Part shown: positions 15,553 to 23,715 of the stretch, piece by piece
Position numbering within the stretch: the first letter of the stretch is position 1
How the letters are laid out: each line of letters starts with the position of its first letter
Assembly (NCBI GenBank): GCA_964445115.1
Contig: CAYUJU010000001.1
Span: forward strand, 1-64,000
Length of the DNA stretch: 64,000 nucleotides
Origin: CAIJXJ01 sp964445115
GTDB taxonomy: Bacteria > Pseudomonadota > Gammaproteobacteria > Burkholderiales > Methylophilaceae
Reading direction: 5' to 3'
Translations under genes and position numbers: made by a program
The notes under the pieces: model-generated
The model's input: only the letters and a program-made list of their open reading frames with translations
What the model was told of the DNA's origin: nothing
The model's database searches: none

Positions 15553-17189
15553 TGCTGGGCGATCTCCGTGCGGCGCAGCGGTTCAGGAATGTACCACTCG
15601 TAGGCGTTATGGCCGATGCCAGCCGGCGGCGAGGTGGTGTCGATGCCCTTGACGCGCTTGTGGATGGCCGGCAGGCCGTAGCCGGCGTAGAGATAGACGA
15701 TGGGGCTGTCTTCATACAGTTCGCGCGCGAAGGCGTGATAGAGCTTCATGCGCTTGTCCGGGTTCAGTTCCAGGCGTCCCTGTTCCAGCAGTTGATCGAC
15801 TTTGGGGTTCTGGTAGCCGATGAAGTTGAATTGCCCTGGTGCTTGCTGGGAAGAGTGCCAGATGTTGAACTGGTCGGGTTCCTGCCCCAGGCCCCAACCG
15901 AGCACGACCACGTCGAAGTCGCCGGTCTTGATAAATCGCCCGATAAAACTGGCCCATTCCAGCACGCGGATGTTCGCGTCGATGCCGATTTCTTTCAGTC
16001 TGCGCTGGATGAGGGTTGCACTGAGTTCGCGCTGCTTGTTCTGGTTGGTCAGGATTTCAAAAGCCAGCGGTTTGCCGTCACGATCCAAGATGCCATCGCC
16101 ATCATGATCTGCGAAGCCGGCCTCCTTGAGCAGCGCTAGCGCCTTGGCCGGATCATAGGGGTAGGGCTTCAGGTCCGGGTTGCTCCAACGCGTGCCGGGC
16201 TTGTAAGGAGAAGCGATCGGCTCACCCATGCCAAGGAGCACACCGTCGATGATTTCTTGCTTGTCGATGGCGTAATTGATCGCGAGGCGAACCCGCTTAT
16301 CGTCCCAGGGCTTGTGCTTGAGATTGAAGCCGAGGTAAGTGTAGGCGTTGCCCAGTTCCTTGTAACGGGCGATGTTGCGGTTGAGCTCAGGGCGGGCCGG
16401 GAAGATGCGCGCGTACTGGATCGGGCTGAGTCCCATGGTGTCGATGTTGTCCGCCATCAATTCCATGAATTGGGAAGCCGGGTCAGGGATGAAGCGGGAC
16501 ACCAGACGGTCGATGCGCGCCTGCCCCTGCGTGGCGTTCGGGTTGCGCTTCAGGGCGATGCGCTCACCGTTTTTCCATTCGTCCAGTTGGTAATAATGAC
16601 TGCCGACCGGCTTGCGGGCGAAAGGCGTGGTGTTGATGTCCTGGCCTTCCAGTAAATGCTTGGGAAGGATATGCAGGCCCGCCCAGGAATCCAGCGCCGG
16701 GGCATAGGGCTGTGCGTAGGTCACGCGAAAGGTCAGCGGATCAGGCGCTTCGGCCTGTTTCACTAGCTTGTAGTCGGCGCCATAAGGGGTGCGCGTGTTG
16801 CCGTCGGTGACCAGCTTCCAGGTGAACAGCACATCGTCGCTGGTCAACGGCTTGCCGTCAGCCCATTTCATGCCGGGTTTCAAATGAAACGTCAGCGTGC
16901 GCTGGTCCGGGGAAACCTCCCAGGAATGCGCCAGTTCGCCTTCGAGTTCCAGGTTGCGGTCATATTTGAGCAGGCTGTTGAACAGGTTGGCCGCGATGGC
17001 AGAGGCGGCCGATTCGCCGGCCAGCATGGCGATTAGTCCGCTTGGTTCTCCGCTCATAGCATCGACGAGCGTACCGCCGGATTGCGGCGGATAGGGCTGA
17101 TCGAGGTCGGGCCCGGTGGTGACGGCGTCAGGCCGCCCGCATCCCAGCAGGATCAGCGAGAAGAGGGCGGTGATCAGGCTACGCGGCAT
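15549..17189 (-). CDS. Peptide-binding lipoprotein of ABC importer (SBP family 5)
   Basis: Captures peptides in the periplasm for the two permeases that follow. The 546-residue precursor has a lipobox (LILLGC, Cys at about 17), so it is membrane-anchored, and a full family-5 solute-binding fold (SGGTLVDA, LTFHLKPGMKWADGKPLTSDDV, RLAINYAIDKQEII). A DHDGDGILD Ca-binding-like loop near residue 365 is common in this family. Its start overlaps the end of mltD by 11 bp, which links peptide uptake to a murein-cleaving enzyme. The substrate is not readable; murein peptides are an inference from context. Confidence 0.93.
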   Translation of the reverse strand: MPRSLITALFSLILLGCGRPDAVTTGPDLDQPYPPQSGGTLVDAMSGEPSGLIAMLAGESAASAIAANLFNSLLKYDRNLELEGELAHSWEVSPDQRTLTFHLKPGMKWADGKPLTSDDVLFTWKLVTDGNTRTPYGADYKLVKQAEAPDPLTFRVTYAQPYAPALDSWAGLHILPKHLLEGQDINTTPFARKPVGSHYYQLDEWKNGERIALKRNPNATQGQARIDRLVSRFIPDPASQFMELMADNIDTMGLSPIQYARIFPARPELNRNIARYKELGNAYTYLGFNLKHKPWDDKRVRLAINYAIDKQEIIDGVLLGMGEPIASPYKPGTRWSNPDLKPYPYDPAKALALLKEAGFADHDGDGILDRDGKPLAFEILTNQNKQRELSATLIQRRLKEIGIDANIRVLEWASFIGRFIKTGDFDVVVLGWGLGQEPDQFNIWHSSQQAPGQFNFIGYQNPKVDQLLEQGRLELNPDKRMKLYHAFARELYEDSPIVYLYAGYGLPAIHKRVKGIDTTSPPAGIGHNAYEWYIPEPLRRTEIAQQ

Positions 17190-18810
17190 CGGACTTGCGG
17201 ATTTTCAGCTTCTGCCCCGGCGTGATGCGGGAACCACGTATGTTGTTCCAGCGCTGCAGATCACCGATGGCCACGTCATGCTTGCGCGCAATCTCAGCCA
17301 AGGTATCACCGCGACGGATGGTGTAGTACATCTTGGACGGGGCTGAGATCGTCGATTTTTCTTTCGCCACGGGTTTTTGGGCAGCCACTTTCTTGCTCGG
17401 GGCAGCACTTTGGATCGTGAGTACCTGTCCGACTTTTACTTTGGGGGACTTGAGGTGATTCAATGCCATCAGCCGTTTGGCAGTGGTGCCATAGTGTTTG
17501 GCAATGCCATCGAGGCGTTCCCCCTTTTTCACCGTGTGCTTCTTGGCCGGCGTGGAGTCGGGTTCGGCTACGACATCGTTGGATAATGTTTCTTGAACAT
17601 CAATTTCGGGTTCGGCATCCTGGTCGCGAATGGGCACTAGCAGGGGGCGAGCGGATTTTAGTTTGCCTTTTCCGCTGATGTCGTTGACATCCTTGAGTTC
17701 AGCCACGCTGACACCAAATTTACGCGCGACACTGTCGAGTTTCTCCCCACGCTTGGCTGTGTAGGTTTGCCAACTCACTAGCGGCTTGTCGTAACTGGCA
17801 AGGTTGGAGGCGAACTCATCTTCCTTGCCTACCGGCAGGAGGATCTCGTGATCGCCGTTCAGCGCGGTCAATACTGGACGGTTATATTCGGGATTGAGTG
17901 ACAGGAACTCTTCCATCGAAACGCCAGCAAGCTTTGCGGCTAGCTTGGTGTCGATCTGCTTGGGGGCAGTCACTTGGGTGAAATAGGGCTGATCGGCAAT
18001 GGGTTTGATCTCGAGACCATACTGCTCGGGATTGGTGACGATGTTCTTCACCGCCTGCAACTTGGGAACGTAGTTACGCGTTTCGGGCGGCAGGTTGAGG
18101 CTCTGGTAATCGGTCGGCAGCCCCTTCTTGCGGTTGCGTTCGATGGCGCGCATCACGGTGCCTTCGCCGGCGTTGTAGGCTGCCAGTGCCAGATCCCAGC
18201 TGCCGAACATAGCATGCAGCTTTTGTAGATAGGTCAACGCCGCGTTGGTGGCGGCTTTGACGTCACGGCGGTTGTCGATCCACCAGTTTTGCTGCAGACC
18301 GAAGTGTTTTCCGGTGGAGGGGATGAATTGCCAGATGCCGGAAGCGCGGCTGGTAGAGTATGCCTGCGGGTTGAATGCGCTCTCGATCATGGGCAGCAGG
18401 GCGATCTCGGTCGGCATGCCGCGTTTCTGCACTTCTTCGACGATGTGGTAGAGGTATTTCTCGCTGCGCCCGACCATGCGTTTGACGTAGTCGGGGCGCG
18501 AGGCGTACCAGGATTCGTGGTTGGCGGTGATCGGGGAGTTCAGTTCCGGCATCGCATAGCCGCCCTTGATGCGCTGCCAGAGGTTGTTTTTACCCTCGGG
18601 CGTGGTCGCGGAGAGCTCGCTGTCTGTCGGAGGGTTGGAAATCAAAGGTTCCAGTTGCAGCGCCTCGATATTCGAGGACGGGTCGGCAGCGAGCGGTTCG
18701 CTGTCGTTCAGGTAAGTGATTTCTTCTCCCGCGGCGTTGGTTTCGGCGTGGGCATGGGAGATAAGGGACAGGCCGAGGATCACCAGTTTCAGCAGGTTGT
18801 TTTGAAGCAT
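17179..18810 (-). CDS. mltD: MltD-type lytic transglycosylase with three LysM domains
   Basis: Cleaves peptidoglycan between MurNAc and GlcNAc, forming 1,6-anhydro ends. The 543-residue precursor has a Sec signal (MLQNNLLKLVILGLSLISHAHA) without a lipobox, an SLT domain with catalytic Glu in MIESAFNPQAYS, SGIWQFIPSTGKHFGL and AAYNAGEGTV, then three LysM repeats (starting near TYTAKRGEKL, KHTVKKGERL and YYTIRRGDTL). E. coli MltD has two LysM and is lipidated. Divergence from the gloB side: mltD and gloB are both on the minus strand, 103 bp apart, as in E. coli where mltD and gloB are neighbours. Confidence 0.94.
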   Translation of the reverse strand: MLQNNLLKLVILGLSLISHAHAETNAAGEEITYLNDSEPLAADPSSNIEALQLEPLISNPPTDSELSATTPEGKNNLWQRIKGGYAMPELNSPITANHESWYASRPDYVKRMVGRSEKYLYHIVEEVQKRGMPTEIALLPMIESAFNPQAYSTSRASGIWQFIPSTGKHFGLQQNWWIDNRRDVKAATNAALTYLQKLHAMFGSWDLALAAYNAGEGTVMRAIERNRKKGLPTDYQSLNLPPETRNYVPKLQAVKNIVTNPEQYGLEIKPIADQPYFTQVTAPKQIDTKLAAKLAGVSMEEFLSLNPEYNRPVLTALNGDHEILLPVGKEDEFASNLASYDKPLVSWQTYTAKRGEKLDSVARKFGVSVAELKDVNDISGKGKLKSARPLLVPIRDQDAEPEIDVQETLSNDVVAEPDSTPAKKHTVKKGERLDGIAKHYGTTAKRLMALNHLKSPKVKVGQVLTIQSAAPSKKVAAQKPVAKEKSTISAPSKMYYTIRRGDTLAEIARKHDVAIGDLQRWNNIRGSRITPGQKLKIRKSDAA

Positions 18811-18913
18811 GGATGCGGATCTCTGGGGGGCCGAAAAATGTTGGCGTATTATCCGCCAACAGGGCGTTTAGTCAAGCGATAAAACACTTTAATAAAAAGA
18901 AGCACTTCAATGA

Positions 18914-19660
18914 TTAAAAAGAGTTTCTTTCTGTTCTTAGCGCACAGAATGCGGCTTCTGGCGAGCCGGTATTGGTGTGCTGCTGGATAGCGGCCATCTC
19001 ACAACGCAGGAACGGATTGGTCGCCAGTTCCTGCGCAATGCTAGATGGCAGGGTGGGGCGATGCTGTGCTGCCAGTGCCATAGCCTCCTGGTAGCGTGCT
19101 TGCAGGGCCCTGTTGTCTGGTTCAACCGACAATGCGAAGCGACAATTTTGTACGGTGTACTCATGAGTGCAGTAGACCAGCGTTGATCCGGGTAAGTTCG
19201 CGAGTCGCTGGAGCGAGTGGTATAGCTGCTGGCAGGTCCCTTCGAACAATCTCCCGCAGCCGCAGCTGAACAGCGTATCGCCACAGAACAGGTGATTTGC
19301 GCCATAATAAACGGCGTGCCCAAACGTGTGGCCGGGCGTCTCCATGACCTGAAACGCGGTCAGCAAGCCGGGCAGTTCGACCATGTCGCCCTCCCTGACT
19401 GCCTGGTGCGGGAACTGGTATCGCTCCTGCGCTGGCGCGTAAACCTTGGCAGCATGCTGCGCGAGTAGCGCATCGATCCCGCCGATATGGTCGCTGTGGT
19501 GATGGGTGACCAGAATGGCGTCAAGATTTAGTCCGTGACTTTCGAGGTACGCCAGGACGGGCGCCGCATCGCCCGGGTCGACGACGACCGCATGATCTTC
19601 ACGTTGCAGCAACCAGATATAGTTGTCCCGGAAGGCCGGGATGGGAATGACTTGGAACAT
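18914..19660 (-). CDS. gloB: GloB hydroxyacylglutathione hydrolase (glyoxalase II)
   Basis: Hydrolyses S-lactoylglutathione to lactate and glutathione, completing methylglyoxal detoxification. The 248-residue metallo-beta-lactamase-fold enzyme has the metal motif THHHSDHIGG, the His of METPGHTFGH and the Asp of FCGDTLFSCGCGRLFEG, with glutathione-binding C-terminal residues. The start MFQVIPIPAFRDNY at 19660 matches the family; a GTG at 19675 is an alternative. Its 5' end overlaps the divergent methyltransferase gene, leaving no intergenic space. Confidence 0.96.
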   Translation of the reverse strand: MFQVIPIPAFRDNYIWLLQREDHAVVVDPGDAAPVLAYLESHGLNLDAILVTHHHSDHIGGIDALLAQHAAKVYAPAQERYQFPHQAVREGDMVELPGLLTAFQVMETPGHTFGHAVYYGANHLFCGDTLFSCGCGRLFEGTCQQLYHSLQRLANLPGSTLVYCTHEYTVQNCRFALSVEPDNRALQARYQEAMALAAQHRPTLPSSIAQELATNPFLRCEMAAIQQHTNTGSPEAAFCALRTERNSF

Positions 19661-20390
19661 GAAGGCAACATACACTGAACCTGAATGGCTGCAAACCCCG
19701 CTAGGGGCCTATCTGCTGGCGCAGGAGCAAGCGATGTACGACGGCGCCGTCTCTGATCTGTTCGGGTTCCATGCGCTGCAGGTGGGGATGCCGGAGGTCG
19801 ATTTCCTGCGCAGCTGCCGCGTGCCATTCCGGTTCAAGGCAGCCTCATCAGGGGCTGCTTCCTTGCGATGTGACTCGGTGCAGTTGCCTTTTGCGAGCGG
19901 CAGTACTGACTTGGTGTTGTTGCCGCACGTGCTGGAGTTTTCCTCACACCCGCACGACACCTTGCGCGAGGCCGAGCGTATCCTGCTGCCGGAAGGGCAT
20001 CTGGTCCTGAGCGGCTTCAACCCGCTTAGCCTGTGGGGGGCGCGCCGACTGCTGGATCATGATGGGGAGTATCCGTGGGGTGGCAGATTCCTGCATCTGT
20101 TGCGCATCAAGGACTGGCTGGCGCTGCTGGGATTCGAGGTCATGGGCGGGCGCATGGGCTGCTATGTCCCGCCGGTGCGACAGGCACATTGGATTACGCG
20201 CTGTCGATTCATGGATCGCGCGGGTGACCGCTGGTGGCCGATGCTGGGCGGCGTCTATTTTCTGGTGGCCCGCAAACGGGTCGCCGGCATGCGCCTGATC
20301 CGACCCAACTGGAACCGCACGCGCATGGCGCGAGCGCTGATTCCCAAGCCGACACAAAGAACGGAGTGCCAGAAGCAAAAACATGGATAA
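19641..20390 (+). CDS. YafS-like SAM-dependent methyltransferase
   Basis: A class I methyltransferase-like protein (about 249 residues) with the post-motif-II region SVQLPFASGSTDLVLLPHVL, then EAERILLPEGHLVLSGFNP. A canonical glycine-rich motif I is not obvious, as is usual in this family. By position (divergent from gloB, upstream of rnhA and dnaQ) it corresponds to E. coli yafS, whose substrate is not established. The start at 19641 has GGAAGG 5 nt upstream; in-frame ATGs at 19647 and 19659 are also possible. All choices overlap gloB on the other strand. It overlaps rnhA by 8 bp. Confidence 0.85.
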   Translation: MGMTWNMKATYTEPEWLQTPLGAYLLAQEQAMYDGAVSDLFGFHALQVGMPEVDFLRSCRVPFRFKAASSGAASLRCDSVQLPFASGSTDLVLLPHVLEFSSHPHDTLREAERILLPEGHLVLSGFNPLSLWGARRLLDHDGEYPWGGRFLHLLRIKDWLALLGFEVMGGRMGCYVPPVRQAHWITRCRFMDRAGDRWWPMLGGVYFLVARKRVAGMRLIRPNWNRTRMARALIPKPTQRTECQKQKHG

Positions 20391-20817
20391 CCGCGTGGAA
20401 ATTTACGCCGACGGGGCCTGCAAGGGCAACCCTGGCCGTGGCGGCTGGGGCGCCTGGCTCCGATACGGCGACAAGGAAAAGGAATTGTTCGGCGGTGAGC
20501 TGATGACGACCAACAATCGCATGGAATTGCTCGCGGTGATCCGGGCGCTGGAGGCGCTGAACCGTCGCTGCCTGGTGCGCGTGCATACCGACTCGACCTA
20601 TGTGCACAAGGGCATCAGCGAGTGGATCAAGAGCTGGAAGGCGCGCGGTTGGAAAACTGCCGATAAGAAGCCGGTCAAGAATGATGACCTGTGGCGACAG
20701 CTGGATGCGTTGGCACAGCAGCACGATATCGAATGGATCTGGGTGAAAGGCCATGCCGGAAACGCCGGCAACGAGCGCGCCGACGCATTGGCCAACCGGG
20801 GAGTGGAAACGTTATGA
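20383..20817 (+). CDS. rnhA: Ribonuclease HI
   Basis: Degrades RNA in RNA-DNA hybrids. The 144-residue protein has the catalytic carboxylates in place: Asp of IYADGACKGNPG, Glu of TNNRMELLAV, Asp of VHTDSTYV and Asp of NERADALAN, plus the basic WIKSWKARGWK handle. It overlaps the preceding methyltransferase gene by 8 bp and dnaQ by 4 bp (ATGA). In E. coli rnhA and dnaQ are also adjacent but divergent; here they are co-directional. Confidence 0.97.
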   Translation: MDNRVEIYADGACKGNPGRGGWGAWLRYGDKEKELFGGELMTTNNRMELLAVIRALEALNRRCLVRVHTDSTYVHKGISEWIKSWKARGWKTADKKPVKNDDLWRQLDALAQQHDIEWIWVKGHAGNAGNERADALANRGVETL

Positions 20818-21527
20818 GACAAATTTTTCTGGATACTGAAACCACGGGGCTGGATCCTGCACAGGGCCACCGCGTGATTGAAATTGCCGCGGTCGAGGTG
20901 ATCAATCGGCGCCTCACTAGCCGCCATTTCCATGTCTATCTGAACCCGGGTCGCGAAATTGACCCGGGCGCGCAGGAAGTGCATGGCATTACGCTGGAAT
21001 TTTTGCAGGACAAGCCGCGTTTTGCCGATGTCGTCAGGGATTTTCTGGACTTCATCGCGGGTGGCGAACTCATTATTCACAACGCGCCCTTCGACGTCGG
21101 CTTTCTGGATCATGAACTGGGCATGCTGGGCATGCCAGGCGTGCGCACGAATTGTGCGGGCGTGATCGACACCCTCAAGATGGCCAAGGAAATGCGCCCG
21201 GGTCAGCGCAATAATCTGGATGCGCTGTGCCGCCATTTCGGCGTGGACAACTCCTCGCGCACCCTGCACGGGGCCTTGCTCGACGCGGAGTTGCTCGCAG
21301 ATGTCTATCTCGCGATGACGCGCGGACAGGAAAGCCTGATGATCGAGATGGCTGAGCCCGTTAGGCCCGCTGGAGGGGTTGCTGGGGCGAAACGCCACGG
21401 ACCGCTACGTGTGTTGCAGGCCAGTGACGAGGAGCTTCAGATCCATCAGGACTATCTGGCTGGGGTGGACAAGGCGTCGGGCGGCGCCTGCCTGTGGAAG
21501 CAGGGCGAAGCCGAGGTGGCTAGCTGA
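20814..21527 (+). CDS. dnaQ: DNA polymerase III epsilon subunit (3'-5' proofreading exonuclease)
   Basis: Proofreading subunit of the replicative polymerase core. The 237-residue protein has Exo I (IFLDTETTGLDP), Exo II (HNAPFDVGFLDHEL) and Exo III (HGALLDAELLADVYL) with all DEDDh residues, and a C-terminal tail that binds the alpha subunit. The start at 20814 overlaps the rnhA stop (ATGA); a longer in-frame reading exists from 20691 but lies inside rnhA. It ends 8 bp inside the convergent queD gene. Confidence 0.97.
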   Translation: MRQIFLDTETTGLDPAQGHRVIEIAAVEVINRRLTSRHFHVYLNPGREIDPGAQEVHGITLEFLQDKPRFADVVRDFLDFIAGGELIIHNAPFDVGFLDHELGMLGMPGVRTNCAGVIDTLKMAKEMRPGQRNNLDALCRHFGVDNSSRTLHGALLDAELLADVYLAMTRGQESLMIEMAEPVRPAGGVAGAKRHGPLRVLQASDEELQIHQDYLAGVDKASGGACLWKQGEAEVAS

Positions 21528-21960
21528 GAGCGTCTGCCCAACTGTTGGGCGTTTCGTACAGGCGCACCCGTTCCAGCTTGAGATGGGTGCCGTACGTGTC
21601 GCGGTAAAGCGCATCGAGGATGCGGAACGCTTCCGCGGCCATGTTCTCGGCCGTGGGAATACTGTTCATCACGACCGTCTTGTGGTCGGGCAGGGTGGCC
21701 AGGAACGCCAGGACAGCACTATCGCCTTTGTAGACCAGAAACGCGTGGTCCCACACGTCCACGATCGCCTGGCGGGCGATTGCCTTCACATCCGAGAAGT
21801 CCATCACCATGCCGTCGTCGGAAGCGCCTTCCTGACGGATGATGTCGCCGGACAGCGTGATCTCGATGGCGTAGCGGTGCCCGTGCAGGTTGCGGCACTG
21901 GCTCTTGTGGCTGGGAATTCGATGACCGGCATCGAATTCGAGGCGGGTGGTGATTTGCAT
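21520..21960 (-). CDS. queD: QueD-family 6-carboxytetrahydropterin synthase
   Basis: Converts dihydroneopterin triphosphate to 6-carboxytetrahydropterin in the queuosine (7-deazaguanine) pathway. The 146-residue protein has the zinc ligands His in FDAGHRI and HxH in NLHGHRY, the catalytic Cys in SQCRNLHGH and the conserved Glu near the C-terminus (RLYETPNSW). It is slightly longer than E. coli QueD (121). The 3' end overlaps dnaQ by 8 bp in convergent orientation. The ATG has no Shine-Dalgarno match and follows a TATAAT closely; see the promoter entry. Confidence 0.9.
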   Translation of the reverse strand: MQITTRLEFDAGHRIPSHKSQCRNLHGHRYAIEITLSGDIIRQEGASDDGMVMDFSDVKAIARQAIVDVWDHAFLVYKGDSAVLAFLATLPDHKTVVMNSIPTAENMAAEAFRILDALYRDTYGTHLKLERVRLYETPNSWADALS

Positions 21961-21967
21961 GGGGCGG

Positions 21968-21973
21968 ATTATA
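21968..21973 (-). promoter_or_regulatory. -10 element upstream of queD
   Basis: Minus-strand TATAAT at 21973-21968, only 7 bp before the queD ATG. Transcription would begin at or next to the start codon, giving a leaderless mRNA. I see no good -35 at 17 bp, so this is tentative. Confidence 0.35.
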
Positions 21974-22126
21974 ACAGGCGCAGGCACCGAGGAACGATTG
22001 TTGCTTGGGATGTCGTGCCGAATTGCGAGGTAGCCTGCATGCCGGCGGGGGAGTGTGGGATAATTCGATCTGAATTTATTCTCGACATTAAGTTAACCAA
22101 GCGTACCTTTACGAACTGGAAGCATT

Positions 22127-23638
22127 ATGCAGACCAATCAAGCCGATATCGGCCTCGTGGGCTTGGCTGTCATGGGCCAGAATCTGGCACTGAACATCGC
22201 CGACCACGGTTACACCATTGCCATCTTCAACCGTAACCCGGAAAAAATGCGTGAATTCGTGGCGCATTGTGAAGCCCATGAACCCTCCAGGGAGCGCGTG
22301 ATCGGCTGTGCCGATCTGGGGGAATTCGTGCGTAGCATCAAGCGTCCGCGCAAGGTCGTGTTGCTGGTGAAAGCCGGCGAAGCGACCGATGCCACCATTG
22401 AAAACCTGCTGCCGCACCTGGAACAGGGCGACATCATCATCGATGGCGGCAATGCCCACTGGCTGGATACGACACGCCGCGAAAAGCGCCTCAGCGCACT
22501 CGGTTTCCATTTCATCGGCTCGGGTGTTTCCGGAGGTGAAACCGGTGCACGCTTCGGCCCCTCCCTGATGCCCAGCGGTACGTTCGAGGCTTGGCAGTCG
22601 TTGGAACCGATATGGCGTGACATCGCGGCCAAGGTGGATGCCGAGACCGGCAAGCCAATCGAAGGCGCCGCCCCCGGCAAGCCGGTGGTGGGTGGAATTC
22701 CGTGTACCGACTACATCGGCCCGAATGGCGCCGGACATTACGTCAAGATGGTGCACAACGGCATCGAATACATCGACATGCAGTTGATCTGCGAGGCCTA
22801 CTGGTTGATGAAAAACCTGCTGGGCATGGAAGCGGGTGAAATCGGCAAGATTTTTGAGAACTGGAACCAGGGGGAACTCTCCAGTTTCCTGATCGAGATC
22901 ACGGCGGATATCCTGCAGCAGAAGGATCCGGAAACCGGCGGCTATCTGGTCGACAAGGTGCTGGATGCAGCGGGCCAGAAGGGCACCGGCCTCTGGACGG
23001 CGGCCAATGCGCTGACGCTGGGCATCCCGGCCAACGCCATCGCCGAGGCTGTGTATGCCCGTGCGTTGTCCGCCCTGAAGGAAGAGCGTGTGGCAGCGAG
23101 CCAGATGCTGCAAGGCCCGGTGATCCGGCAAGAATCTGACCGTATCGCGCTGATCGAGGCGATTCGCAACGCCCTGTATTGCTCCAAGATTTGTGCCTAC
23201 GCACAAGGGTTCCAGTTGATGGCAGAGGCGCAACTCGAGTACGACTGGAGCCTGAATTTCGGCTCCATCGCGCAGTTGTGGCAGGGGGGCTGCATCATCC
23301 GTGCCGGTTTCCTGCGCAAGATCACCGATGCCTACACGCGGGCGCCGGGCCTCAAGAATCTGATGCTGGACAGTTACTTCCGCAACGCCCTGCATCAGGG
23401 CCAATCGCAATGGCGTCAGGCCGTGGCCTTGGCCGTGACCAATGGCATCTCCGTGCCGGCATTCAGTTCCGCGCTGGCCTATTTCGACGGCTACCGCAGT
23501 GCGACGCTGTCCGCCAACCTGCTACAGGCGCAGCGCGACTATTTCGGTGCGCATACATATGAGCGTACCGATAAGCCGCGCGGCCAGTTCTTCCATCTGG
23601 ACTGGTCGTCGGCAGCGCGGGAACAGATCAAGCTTTAG
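22127..23638 (+). CDS. gnd: 6-phosphogluconate dehydrogenase, decarboxylating
   Basis: Oxidises 6-phosphogluconate to ribulose 5-phosphate plus CO2 with NADP in the pentose phosphate pathway. The 503-residue protein has the Rossmann start (IGLVGLAVMGQNLALNIADHG), the NRNPEK cofactor segment, the substrate motif GSGVSGGETGARFGPSLMP and catalytic Lys in GAGHYVKMVHNGIEY. It is about 30 residues longer than E. coli Gnd (468), with inserts such as EGAAPGKPVVGGIP. It is monocistronic with its own terminator; zwf lies about 9 kb away in the window. Confidence 0.97.
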   Translation: MQTNQADIGLVGLAVMGQNLALNIADHGYTIAIFNRNPEKMREFVAHCEAHEPSRERVIGCADLGEFVRSIKRPRKVVLLVKAGEATDATIENLLPHLEQGDIIIDGGNAHWLDTTRREKRLSALGFHFIGSGVSGGETGARFGPSLMPSGTFEAWQSLEPIWRDIAAKVDAETGKPIEGAAPGKPVVGGIPCTDYIGPNGAGHYVKMVHNGIEYIDMQLICEAYWLMKNLLGMEAGEIGKIFENWNQGELSSFLIEITADILQQKDPETGGYLVDKVLDAAGQKGTGLWTAANALTLGIPANAIAEAVYARALSALKEERVAASQMLQGPVIRQESDRIALIEAIRNALYCSKICAYAQGFQLMAEAQLEYDWSLNFGSIAQLWQGGCIIRAGFLRKITDAYTRAPGLKNLMLDSYFRNALHQGQSQWRQAVALAVTNGISVPAFSSALAYFDGYRSATLSANLLQAQRDYFGAHTYERTDKPRGQFFHLDWSSAAREQIKL

Positions 23639-23655
23639 TCCGACCGGCGTGCATG

Positions 23656-23688
23656 AAAAAGCCTCCCCAGTTTGAGGGAGGCTTTTTT
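23656..23688. terminator. Bidirectional terminator between gnd and the deacetylase gene
   Basis: AAAAAGCCTCCC pairs with GGGAGGCTTTTTT around an 8-nt loop, with A-tract on one side and T-tract on the other, so it can serve both convergent genes. Confidence 0.9.
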
Positions 23689-23715
23689 GTTGGAGTTGGC
23701 TTTGTTGGGGTTAGG

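Noticed and set aside
22109..23410. A 433-codon open frame antisense to gnd
   Set aside because: Shadow of gnd; no start signal, no motifs.
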